NCBI GenBank assembly: GCA_020628615.1
Contig: JAHDEV010000008.1
Span: 1 to 32,671 of the forward strand
Direction: 5' to 3'
Length of the DNA stretch: 32,671 nucleotides
From: Dokdonia sp.
Lineage (GTDB): Bacteria > Bacteroidota > Bacteroidia > Flavobacteriales > Flavobacteriaceae
Below the pieces are notes generated by a model. It worked only from the letters and a program-made list of their open reading frames with translations, was not told the DNA's origin and did no database searches. This document shows, one piece after another, positions 24,523 through 32,412 of this stretch (position 1 is its first letter; every line of letters begins with the position of its first letter). Both the position numbers and the translations under genes were made by a program.

Positions 24523-25728
24523 CTATTCTTCTATGAGAACTTGATTTGCAATAAGATCATCAAAGGTCTCTCGTTTGCGTATAAGGTGAGCTTTACCGCC
24601 TTTTATGAGTACCTCTGCAGGTCTGTAACGGCTATTGTAATTACTTGCCATTGTAAAGCAGTAGGCACCTGCGTTATCAAAAGCGAGTATGTCTCCTTCA
24701 GAAATTTCGGCGATGCGTCTATTATTTGCAAAGGTATCTGTCTCACATATATAACCTGTAACGCTGTAAAAGCGCTCTCTTCCGTTAGGATTGCTTATGT
24801 TATGTATCTCGTGCTGGCTACCGTATAGCATAGGTCGTATAAGATGGTTAAAACCACTATCTACTTGGGCAAATACTGTTGAGGTAGTTTGTTTTACTAC
24901 GTTTACTTGTACCAGAAATTTACCAGACTCACTTACCAGAAACTTACCTGGCTCAAAGGTGAGGGTTAATGGTTTTTTATACGCTTTCGCGAAAGCGTTA
25001 AAACGTTTCCCTAGTTTTTCTCCTAGTTCTTCAATATTAGTTTCTATGTCTCCCTCTTTATAAGGCACTTTAAAACCACTTCCAAAATCGATAAAAGTAA
25101 GGTCGCTGAACTGCTTTGCCGTTTCAAATAGAATTTCTGTAGCATACACAAAGACATCAATATCTAGTATATCACTACCAGTATGCATATGTATACCGTT
25201 TATATTCATACCCGTGTTTTCTACTATGCGCAGTACGTGTGGTAACTGGTGGATACTTATCCCAAATTTACTATCTATATGCCCTACAGAGATATTTGTA
25301 TTTCCTCCTGCCATCACGTGTGGATTAATACGTATACAAACAGGTGTCTCTGGGTGTTTTGTCCCAAACTGCTCTAATATAGATAGGTTATCTATATTAA
25401 TTTGCACGCCCATTGCTGCTACTTCTTCTATTTCTCCTAGCGAGACTCCGTTAGGTGTAAAAATGATACGATCTGGAGTAAAGCCAGCCTTAAGACCAAG
25501 TTGTACTTCTTGTATAGATACGGTATCAAGACCAGAACCTAAGCCTTTTAAGTGTTGAAGAACAGAGAGATTGCTTAGCGCCTTTACTGCATAGTTAAGG
25601 CGTAGCTGTTTTACACTTTTAAAAGCGTTTGTAAGTCTATTATATTGAGCAGTAATAGTGTCTGCATCATAAACATAAACAGGGCTTCCGTAGTTTTTTA
25701 CTACGTTTAAGAGGTCTTTATTGGTCAT
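24523..25728 (-). CDS. lysA: Diaminopimelate decarboxylase
   Basis: LysA is the PLP enzyme that decarboxylates meso-DAP to lysine, the last step of lysine synthesis. PLP-Lys49 is in NYAVKALSN. Further family motifs are RINPHVMAGG, HIDSKFGI, GIHMHTGSD, FIDFGSGF, FEPGKFLV, CETDTFA and FDNAGAYCFTMASNYN. The 401-aa length is normal. The palindrome is read as NAFAKAY just before the conserved TFEPGKFL. It is monocistronic to judge from its terminator. Confidence 0.96.
   Translation of the reverse strand: MTNKDLLNVVKNYGSPVYVYDADTITAQYNRLTNAFKSVKQLRLNYAVKALSNLSVLQHLKGLGSGLDTVSIQEVQLGLKAGFTPDRIIFTPNGVSLGEIEEVAAMGVQINIDNLSILEQFGTKHPETPVCIRINPHVMAGGNTNISVGHIDSKFGISIHQLPHVLRIVENTGMNINGIHMHTGSDILDIDVFVYATEILFETAKQFSDLTFIDFGSGFKVPYKEGDIETNIEELGEKLGKRFNAFAKAYKKPLTLTFEPGKFLVSESGKFLVQVNVVKQTTSTVFAQVDSGFNHLIRPMLYGSQHEIHNISNPNGRERFYSVTGYICETDTFANNRRIAEISEGDILAFDNAGAYCFTMASNYNSRYRPAEVLIKGGKAHLIRKRETFDDLIANQVLIEE
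24982..24997. repeat. Dispersed palindrome copy 9 (perfect)
   Basis: A perfect core flanked by A and T lies in lysA and is read on the minus strand as NAFAKAY. Confidence 0.95.
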
Positions 25729-25776
25729 TACTTTATATTTAAAGTAAAATTAAAAGACTTCTGTAAATAGACAGAA

Positions 25777-25784
25777 TACTTTTG
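25777..25784 (+). promoter_or_regulatory. Putative -7 box upstream of the LON-domain gene
   Basis: TACTTTTG matches TANNTTTG on the plus strand in the divergent lysA/LON-domain gap. It predicts a leader of roughly 80 nt. There is no clear -33 TTG. Confidence 0.4.
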
Positions 25785-25867
25785 TTATAAATGTTGAACA
25801 ATAAGGTTAAAAAATGTTCATTATATAACAGCCTCAAGAGGCTTTTGTAAATTTCATATAAAAACAG

Positions 25868-26518
25868 ATGACTACAGCCGTGTTACCTATGTTTCCTCTT
25901 GAGATGGTGGCTTATCCAGGAGAGCTACTTTCTTTACATATATTTGAGGAGCGATATCAACAATTACTTAAGGATTGTGAGGAAGGGAACATAACCTTTG
26001 GTATCCCTACCTATATAAATAATACCTTATCATATGGCACAGAAATGCGTGTTGTAGAAGTGGTAAAAAGATACCCATCTGGTGCTGCAGATATTATATG
26101 TAGAGGAGAACGTGTTTTTAAACTAGTAGATTTTTATAACACACTAGGAGAACGATTATATGCCGGGGGAGAAGTGGTTTTTCAAATTTCGAAAAATGAC
26201 GCTTCCTTACAGATAAAGGAAGAATTTGTAAGCCTGCTTACCATATTTTATAACCTTCTTGATGTAAAGACACCAGAGGTTGCTATACAAGCCGTAAGTG
26301 CGTTTAGGTTTGCTCATAAAATGGGGCTTAATATCGAACAGCAGTATGAGCTACTCCAGATTTCTTCAGAGATGGACTGTTTTGTATATCTCATAGCACA
26401 TTTACAAGCTGCAATACCTACCTTAAAGTCTGTAAACCGTACCAAAGAGCTCATAAAACTCAATGGTCATTTTAAAAACTTTGACCCTTTAGACTTTAAG
26501 GATTATAGGCTTGAGTAG
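25868..26518 (+). CDS. LON-protease substrate-binding-domain protein
   Basis: A 216-aa cytosolic protein consisting of the Lon N-terminal (LAN/PUA-like) domain alone: LPMFPLEMVAYPGELLSLHIFEERYQQLL, FGIPTYI and RYPSGAADIICRGERVFKL, followed by a helical C-terminal half. It lacks the ATPase and protease domains of Lon. Such stand-alone proteins are conserved in Bacteroidota, and their role is unknown. Divergent from lysA. Confidence 0.9.
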   Translation: MTTAVLPMFPLEMVAYPGELLSLHIFEERYQQLLKDCEEGNITFGIPTYINNTLSYGTEMRVVEVVKRYPSGAADIICRGERVFKLVDFYNTLGERLYAGGEVVFQISKNDASLQIKEEFVSLLTIFYNLLDVKTPEVAIQAVSAFRFAHKMGLNIEQQYELLQISSEMDCFVYLIAHLQAAIPTLKSVNRTKELIKLNGHFKNFDPLDFKDYRLE

Positions 26519-26891
26519 GTTTTTGTTGCATATTATTTAAGATTATAACAAAATAGCTATAAAATTATCAAATTCTCAAAAATGATAATTTATCAGGTAA
26601 AACTTAGAGCTACTTTTTTTCATATTTAAACGTATTTATTGGCCTAAGTAGGTATTCACCCTAGTAAATCACTAGACTTTATGGAAAATAATCTTCTGGA
26701 AATATCTGTTAATCAGCAAGTTGTTTTTATTTAAAGGATTTCCTTTATTGCATTATAGATTAATCAGTAAATTATTTAATAATATGATAAAAATACTAAC
26801 GAAAACGTTGTAGTGGTGATAATAGATTAATATAAGTGTTAAAAAACGTTAATTTTGAAACTAATATTAATCCTAAAATATGCAACCCAAA
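26519..26891. other. AT-rich intergenic region before the M57 gene
   Basis: About 370 bp with no ORF longer than 17 codons from an ATG on the plus strand. It holds a 9-bp inverted repeat, AAATTATCA / TGATAATTT (26562-26591), without a T-tract, and a putative -7 box at 26850. Otherwise I see nothing. Confidence 0.5.
26850..26857 (+). promoter_or_regulatory. Putative -7 box of the M57 protease gene
   Basis: TAATTTTG matches TANNTTTG, 34 nt before the chosen ATG. A TTG at correct -33 spacing is not seen. Confidence 0.45.
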
Positions 26892-27764
26892 ATGAAAAAC
26901 AAATTCAAATTTAGTGCGATGGCACTAGCGCTAGTAGCGGTATCTTTTACTTCTTGTGAAAAAGAAGAGGCAGATGCTATTCAAGACGATCAAGCAAATG
27001 TAGAAGTAGTAGTCGAAAACAATCGTGTTGAGGTTACAGATCAAGCTATTATTGATCAAGTACGTGGTATGGCTATAGATATAGCTGCTATCACAAAAGG
27101 AGATTTCCACCTTCCAGATGGCACTGTAGAGGAGCGCATATACATAGGTGATGACATTGTTACTACCGAGAAAGAACTACAACAAATGCAGGTTAACGAC
27201 CAGCGCCAGTTTAGAACTTTTAACCTAGTAACTGGAGCAAACAGAACAATAGACATTATAGGTTATACAGGTAATGATCAATTTGGTCTTACTAATAAAG
27301 GTAGAACAGCTTTACAGTGGGCGGTAAATAACTTTAACCGTATCTCAGGATCTGCACTACGTTTTAGACTTACGTTTGGAACAAACTTCTCAAACAGCGA
27401 TATGGTTGTTTATGATAACTCTGCAAATAACTCTGGTTCTGGTGGTGTAGCAGGTTTTCCAGATGCACAAGGACGTCCTAATAAATTTGTACAGATTTAT
27501 AACCTTGAAGGTTCTAGTACAAATGTAAATGAGCACGTTATTACACACGAGATAGGTCACTCTATAGGTTTCCGTCACTCAGATTACTACGATCGTCAGA
27601 GCTGTGGTAGCGGTGGAGGAGAGTCTGCTGGATCTACAGGAGCTGTACAGTTACCAGGTACTCCTACAAGAGATTTTGACTCAATAATGCAAGCTTGTTT
27701 CTCAAATAATGAGGATGGAGAGTTTAGCAATAATGATATTACAGCATTGCGAGCTATGTACTAA
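26892..27764 (+). CDS. M57-type (HEIGH) metalloprotease lipoprotein
   Basis: The start at 26892 (MKNKFKFSAMALALVAVSFTSC) is preferred over 26880 because it gives a standard lipoprotein signal; lipobox SFTSC. The 290-aa protein has a propeptide-like N-terminal region and then a catalytic domain with HEIGHSIGFRH at 219-229 (HExxHxxGxxH) and the Met-turn DSIMQA. This matches the dual-action HEIGH / peptidase M57 family first known from myxobacteria. It is secreted and lipid-anchored. A terminator follows directly. Confidence 0.9.
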   Translation: MKNKFKFSAMALALVAVSFTSCEKEEADAIQDDQANVEVVVENNRVEVTDQAIIDQVRGMAIDIAAITKGDFHLPDGTVEERIYIGDDIVTTEKELQQMQVNDQRQFRTFNLVTGANRTIDIIGYTGNDQFGLTNKGRTALQWAVNNFNRISGSALRFRLTFGTNFSNSDMVVYDNSANNSGSGGVAGFPDAQGRPNKFVQIYNLEGSSTNVNEHVITHEIGHSIGFRHSDYYDRQSCGSGGGESAGSTGAVQLPGTPTRDFDSIMQACFSNNEDGEFSNNDITALRAMY

Positions 27765-27800
27765 AAATTGAGGTTTACAAAGATTACTAGCTAGTAAGTA

Positions 27801-27833
27801 AACGCCCTATCCAGATGGATAGGGCGTTTTTAA
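27801..27833 (+). terminator. Terminator of the M57 gene
   Basis: A perfect 12-bp stem, AACGCCCTATCC with GGATAGGGCGTT, has a 4-nt loop and is followed by a T-run. Confidence 0.92.
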
Positions 27834-27862
27834 TTTTATAGATTATGAGAGCGTTTGTTGTG

Positions 27863-27878
27863 CGCTTTCGCGAAAGCG
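27863..27878. repeat. Dispersed palindrome copy 10 (perfect, intergenic)
   Basis: A perfect core followed by TAA lies between the M57 terminator and the S10 stop codon, outside any gene. Confidence 0.95.
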
Positions 27879-27903
27879 TAATTCTCACCTATTTTGTAAT
27901 CTA

Positions 27904-29403
27904 TTATTTATGCATTGCACCTTTCTCAATCCCAACAGAAGACTTTTTAATAAACGCACGTATGTCATCATTTGCTTTGATCAAATCCTCATTACGCAGG
28001 TACATCATATGTCCAGATCTATAACCTTTAAAGCTTAATCTATCTGCTAGTTTACCGCTAGCATTGAGTTGCCACATTACATACTTAGCATTAAAGTATG
28101 TTGTAGCGCCATCATAATAACCACTCTGTATCATTACATTAAGGTTAGGGTTCACACCCATCGCTCTGCGTAGGCTAGGTCCTGCATTATTATTTGATCT
28201 GTCCCAAGGTCGCACTGGGCCAAACATATTATAAGATAGATCTGTTTTTAATCCTAACTCTTGACTATAGTAGTAATTTATCGCTGGAGTAAATGAGTGT
28301 AGCCACGAGGTAAGCTCGCTATTATAATCTGGTCGATCTCCAGATTCTTTTACATCCATTCCCTTATAGCGAGAGTCTAGTCTACCTATAGTAAGGCCAT
28401 CACGATCTCTTAAGAGATCTTTCCAGAAGTAGTTAAAGGGTACTTCTAGATTGTTTTGACGTATAGTTTTTTCAGAAAGGCCAGAATAATATGCCATTTT
28501 TTTGATAGCAGCCTCCTTTTTTGATGCGTCTAGGTAACCAGACTTTACAATAAGTGGTAGGAGCTCATTTACTGCATAGTCTTCACTTTCGGCTAGTGCT
28601 TCTGTAAGGTCTTTTTGTTGTAAAGCAGGTGGTAGCATATTGTGGTACCAGGCAGCCGCAGTAAAGTAAGGAAGCCTGTTTGCTACTTCTACAGGACCGT
28701 CAAAGTCAAAACCTATTTCTGTAGGCGATACAAGTATCACTCCATTTATAAACATCCATTTACTGTCTTGAAGCGCTGCGGCAAGTCCAGAAACTCTTGT
28801 TGTACCGTAGCTTTCTCCTATAAGAAACTTAGGTGATCTCCAGCGATTATTTCTTGTAACAAAAGTGTTTACCCAGTCTGCTAGGTATTTAATATCTGCA
28901 TTAACGCCAAAAAACTGTTTCTTGTCTGGCATTTCTCCTTTTTCATTAGGTAACATTCTGCTGTATCCCGTGTTTACAGGGTTTACAAAAACAATGTCTG
29001 CCACGTCAAGTATCGAGTTAGGATTACTTTTTATACCGTAGGGTTGTACAGGGTAGCCCTCATCATCTATCTTTAAGATGCGTGGCCCTGTGTATGCAAT
29101 GTGCATCCATACAGAGGCAGAGCCTGGCCCTCCATTAAAAGAGATTACTAGCGGTCTCTCTTGATCATCTTTTATATCAGATCTTTTGTAATAGGTATAA
29201 AGTAGACTCGCCACGGGTGCACCTTCTTGATCAAAAACGGGTTGAAACCCAGCGGTTGCTGTATAAGGAATGGTTTTTCCTTTTATGGTGGTGGTGTGTT
29301 TTGTAACAATTGTAGTGTCTACAGGTACTGGGATTTTTTGAGAGTACGCTTTCGCGAAAGCGGAAACAACAAGCAGCCCCGTGAGTAGGTGTTTGAAATA
29401 CAT
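27904..29403 (-). CDS. S10 family serine carboxypeptidase
   Basis: A 499-aa exported protein. The signal peptide MYFKHLLTGLLVVSAFAKAYSQ includes the palindrome-encoded AFAKA at residues 15-19, with AKA as a plausible cleavage site. S10 motifs are FNGGPGSASVWM at 89-100, nucleophile Ser198 in LIGESYGTTR, the Asp region SGYYDGATTYF and the His in RSGHMMYLR near 470. It probably trims peptides in the periplasm. It lies 70 nt downstream of the DUF3307 gene. Confidence 0.93.
   Translation of the reverse strand: MYFKHLLTGLLVVSAFAKAYSQKIPVPVDTTIVTKHTTTIKGKTIPYTATAGFQPVFDQEGAPVASLLYTYYKRSDIKDDQERPLVISFNGGPGSASVWMHIAYTGPRILKIDDEGYPVQPYGIKSNPNSILDVADIVFVNPVNTGYSRMLPNEKGEMPDKKQFFGVNADIKYLADWVNTFVTRNNRWRSPKFLIGESYGTTRVSGLAAALQDSKWMFINGVILVSPTEIGFDFDGPVEVANRLPYFTAAAWYHNMLPPALQQKDLTEALAESEDYAVNELLPLIVKSGYLDASKKEAAIKKMAYYSGLSEKTIRQNNLEVPFNYFWKDLLRDRDGLTIGRLDSRYKGMDVKESGDRPDYNSELTSWLHSFTPAINYYYSQELGLKTDLSYNMFGPVRPWDRSNNNAGPSLRRAMGVNPNLNVMIQSGYYDGATTYFNAKYVMWQLNASGKLADRLSFKGYRSGHMMYLRNEDLIKANDDIRAFIKKSSVGIEKGAMHK
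29347..29362. repeat. Dispersed palindrome copy 11 (perfect)
   Basis: A perfect core lies in the signal-peptide codons of the S10 peptidase and is read on the minus strand as SAFAKAY. Confidence 0.95.
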
Positions 29404-29473
29404 AGGTTGGATATTTTGGTTATGACTCCTAAAATACCAACTGACATTTTATTATTTCAAAATTGGGAAATTT

Positions 29474-30202
29474 TTAACGTGCAGAAATGGGAAGTACAAA
29501 GAGTGTTATGACCAGTGCACAAGCTATTGCAATGGCAAAACTGAGCATTGTACCTATTAAAACATATTCTGTTTTAAGGTAATCACCATCTTTAAATCTT
29601 AATATGGATTTTGCGGTAATTAAAAAGCCTACAGCACTAAACTGGCCAATAATAATAAGTACAAGCACGAGCCAGCGCTCTGTGATACCTATGAGTCTGC
29701 CTGCATTGGGTAAGTCTTGTGACTTCTCTGTAAACGATACAGAGAAGAGCGTAAAAATTTCCTTGATAAGGATATTTGCCGGCTTTGTACATAATAAAAA
29801 TACTGCAATAAGGCAGATGTATGTAAGGTGTGTAGTGTCTATAAGTATAGGTTGCCACTGTATAAATTGTATAAAGGCAATACTTACTAGTGCGTATATA
29901 AGAATGTGCAATAACTGATCTATAAAAAAGGCTCCTTTATGTAGTCTTTTACTAGCAAGCATTTGAGGTTTAAAACCGTCTATCACCCAGTGTAATGCAC
30001 CTATGAGTATGGCTGCAGGAAGAAATCTATAATCAAAAGAGAGTAGGTAAGAGCACACAAAAACAATTAATATATGCCATTTTAGATACTTGCTTTTAAA
30101 ACCCTTTTTTGCCTTAGATTTTGCTGTTTTCTTTGATTGAAAAGTATAGTCTGCTAGTAAGTGAGCTATAGTCTGTAGGGCGATTAAGGTTACTATTTCC
30201 AT
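29474..30202 (-). CDS. DUF3307 membrane protein
   Basis: A 242-aa protein with about six membrane segments. The N-terminus ALQTIAHLLADYTFQSKKTAKSKAKKGFKSKYLKWH and ALHWVIDGFKP match the DUF3307 family (HLLADY/Q..W and HW.ID motifs). The function is unknown. Its ATG overlaps the stop of the SatD-like gene by one base (TAATG), so the two are translated together. Confidence 0.88.
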   Translation of the reverse strand: MEIVTLIALQTIAHLLADYTFQSKKTAKSKAKKGFKSKYLKWHILIVFVCSYLLSFDYRFLPAAILIGALHWVIDGFKPQMLASKRLHKGAFFIDQLLHILIYALVSIAFIQFIQWQPILIDTTHLTYICLIAVFLLCTKPANILIKEIFTLFSVSFTEKSQDLPNAGRLIGITERWLVLVLIIIGQFSAVGFLITAKSILRFKDGDYLKTEYVLIGTMLSFAIAIACALVITLFVLPISAR

Positions 30203-30894
30203 TATTTAACAGTGCTTAAAAGATGAGAAAAATAACGAATGGATTTATCCATACCGTTCCACCCAGAGGCGGTTGAGTGTTGGTTTATAGATGACTGGCT
30301 CACAGATAACTGCTTTGCAATGGCTTTCTCACTATTACCCATAATTTTTAAAAACAACACTTCATTTTGTCTACTAGTAGCTCTGGCTAGTAAATGGTCT
30401 AGTAGAGCTATTATGGTTTCTATATTAAAAGTGAGCTCCTCGTTATCTGAGCTAAAGAATAGTGTGTTTTTTATAACCATACGCTCCTTGTTGTGTGTAC
30501 TCTCGTCGCTTATAGCGCGACCACTTCTATAGATGGCGTCGCCATCTATGATATTATTTGCAATATCAAAACGATCTAAAGTACCTAGACCCATTGCCAG
30601 GCGTATGCTGTACGTCTGGAATACTTTTGATCTATTATTTTCTGGTTTATCTTCTATTTCTAGTGACTTAATAAAAGTCTTTATAGCGAGCATTACAGAG
30701 AGTCCATTTGCAGGATCTGGCACAACACACTCTAGGTAGTCACCCTTTATGAGTCTAGAGAAGGTATTGAATTTTTCTTTAAGCTGGTCAAACAGTTTGT
30801 ACAGTGATTGCTCAAGAGTTTTCTTTTCATCTGTACTTAAACTTGTATAAGCAATAAAGTCTCCAGATATAACGATATGTTGTTTGTCTTTCAC
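30202..30894 (-). CDS. SatD-like protein with C-terminal helix-turn-helix
   Basis: A 230-aa cytosolic protein. The N-terminal region resembles the SatD family (VISGDFIAYTSL, RLIKGDYLECVV, LAMGLGT, DGDAIYRSGRAI). A C-terminal HTH follows at about 180-207 (MGNSEKAIAKQLSVSQSSINQHS). It is coupled to DUF3307, a pairing I recall from other Bacteroidota. The HTH suggests it regulates transcription, and an array of dyads lies directly upstream of its own gene. Confidence 0.83.
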   Translation of the reverse strand: MKDKQHIVISGDFIAYTSLSTDEKKTLEQSLYKLFDQLKEKFNTFSRLIKGDYLECVVPDPANGLSVMLAIKTFIKSLEIEDKPENNRSKVFQTYSIRLAMGLGTLDRFDIANNIIDGDAIYRSGRAISDESTHNKERMVIKNTLFFSSDNEELTFNIETIIALLDHLLARATSRQNEVLFLKIMGNSEKAIAKQLSVSQSSINQHSTASGWNGMDKSIRYFSHLLSTVK

Positions 30895-30924
30895 TTAGAT
30901 AGTTTAATTATTCAAATATAAGCA

Positions 30925-30993
30925 TATTTACTTATATAATTATTTTATAAGTGTATTTACTTATAAATGTAGTTTATAAGTTTTTTAGCTTAT
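30925..30993 (-). promoter_or_regulatory. Tandem 29-bp operator-like repeats upstream of the SatD-like gene
   Basis: Two adjacent 29-bp units (30925-30953 and 30954-30982) each start with TATTTACTTATA and contain ACTTATA-N9-TATAAGT. The repeat length and the 9-nt spacer are identical, while the spacer sequences differ. A third half-site, AGCTTATA, follows at about 30987. The array lies 30-100 bp upstream of the SatD-like start codon, so it could be an autoregulatory operator. Confidence 0.65.
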
Positions 30994-30996
30994 AGA

Positions 30997-32388
30997 TTAA
31001 TGTTTACTATGTACAATTGTTCCGTTTTTGATAACCAGCCAGATATCCTCGGTCGCTTTGATGTCTCTAAGCGGATTACTATTTAAAATTACAAGGTCTG
31101 CGATACCTCCTTTTTTAAATTGATACAAAGGTTTATTTAAAAAATGTGCCCCATCATACATACTACTAAGCGCAGTACTTGTAGCTATACCTGCTCTAGT
31201 CATCTCTCTTAGTTCGCCGTGTAGTGATGGGCCGGGATATGTATAAGCATTATAAGCTCCACTATCAGATCCAGATAGTAGGGTAACACCTGCATCATCT
31301 AGTTTTTTTGCAAGCTGTAAAAAGAATTCTTGCAAGTCCTTTCTATTTTGTTTTGCTTCATCACTAGCATTTAATGCACTGTTTATTCTCCCATTATAAG
31401 TTGTGATAAAATCTTTTTCTAATAGAGCTAAGTAAGCGTCATTGCTATGATCTACCTCGTCCATATAGCTCAGAATGTCGCCTATAAAAAGGGTAGGAGT
31501 GACATATACATTATGGTCTTTAAGTTTTTTAAAAGTGCGCTGCGCGGTATCTTCATCATAGGTTTCTATAAGTTGAGCCATACTGTTCCAAAAGCCTAGT
31601 TTACCTTCTTTTATTTGTGCTGTGATTTCTTTTTCTTGAGAAGAGCAACCCTTTAAGATGTAATACAGATGCTCGATATTATCAATTCCTGCATCTATAG
31701 TTTCATCAAGCGTTACGGTAAATGGCATATGTCCAGAAGTTATCATACCGCGAGACTCTGCTTGTTTTATGATCTCTAGATATTGCTCGCCAGAGAGTGT
31801 ACTGTCATAAAGCTTTACATAATCTACATTTATAGATTGTAATGAGTCTAGGGCTTTGCTTATCTCATCACTGTTAGAAACACCTATAGAGCCTGCCCAG
31901 CGTGCATTTTTGCCATCTAGCTTAGGTCCAGAGGTATAAATAGTAGGACCTATGCGTGTGCCATTTTGTATCTCTTTGTTCCACTGCTGTACTTGTGGTG
32001 TGAGATCACCACCTGCATCTCTTACAGTAGTGACACCGTACTTAATAAATTGCTTTAAAAAAAGTTCGTTTTGAGTAACCAGTTGAGCCCCTCCTCTAAA
32101 GTGTGTGTGATTATCCCAAAATCCAAGTAAAATATACTTGCCACTACCATCTATCTCCTTTGTGGCAAATAAGGATTTTGAAGTGTCCATCGGGTCAATT
32201 TCGGCTATTAATCCATCTTTAATATAAACTGTATAAAGATCGCCATCGCTTATTCCTTTTTCATTTATAATCGTGATGTTCTTTATAGCGAGGTCATATG
32301 TATTTTGGGTAGTTTGCTCTTGACAAGCGCTTAGAAAACTAAGACCTACAAAAGCAATTAAATAATAGAAGCGTACAGATAGATTCAT
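30997..32388 (-). CDS. Amidohydrolase-family lipoprotein (imidazolonepropionase-like)
   Basis: A 463-aa lipoprotein with signal FYYLIAFVGLSFLSAC. It has the metal-dependent amidohydrolase barrel: DNHTHFRGG (HxH), VDYVKLYDS (Lys), SGHMPF and IEHLYY (His ligands) and SGSDSGAY (Asp), plus the composite beta domain at both ends (IKDGLIAEIDP, DLVILNSNPLRDI). It resembles Xaa-Pro/imidazolonepropionase-related exported amidohydrolases. The substrate is unknown. Confidence 0.92.
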   Translation of the reverse strand: MNLSVRFYYLIAFVGLSFLSACQEQTTQNTYDLAIKNITIINEKGISDGDLYTVYIKDGLIAEIDPMDTSKSLFATKEIDGSGKYILLGFWDNHTHFRGGAQLVTQNELFLKQFIKYGVTTVRDAGGDLTPQVQQWNKEIQNGTRIGPTIYTSGPKLDGKNARWAGSIGVSNSDEISKALDSLQSINVDYVKLYDSTLSGEQYLEIIKQAESRGMITSGHMPFTVTLDETIDAGIDNIEHLYYILKGCSSQEKEITAQIKEGKLGFWNSMAQLIETYDEDTAQRTFKKLKDHNVYVTPTLFIGDILSYMDEVDHSNDAYLALLEKDFITTYNGRINSALNASDEAKQNRKDLQEFFLQLAKKLDDAGVTLLSGSDSGAYNAYTYPGPSLHGELREMTRAGIATSTALSSMYDGAHFLNKPLYQFKKGGIADLVILNSNPLRDIKATEDIWLVIKNGTIVHSKH

Positions 32389-32412
32389 ATAATAGGGCTG
32401 GATGGTAGGTGT

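Noticed and set aside
24541-25558. Plus-strand ORFs of 95, 90 and 114 aa
   Set aside because: Antisense to lysA, whose motifs are complete.
26562-26591. AAATTATCA / TGATAATTT inverted repeat as a terminator
   Set aside because: No T-tract, very AT-rich stem and a 12-nt loop; chance is likely in this AT-rich gap.
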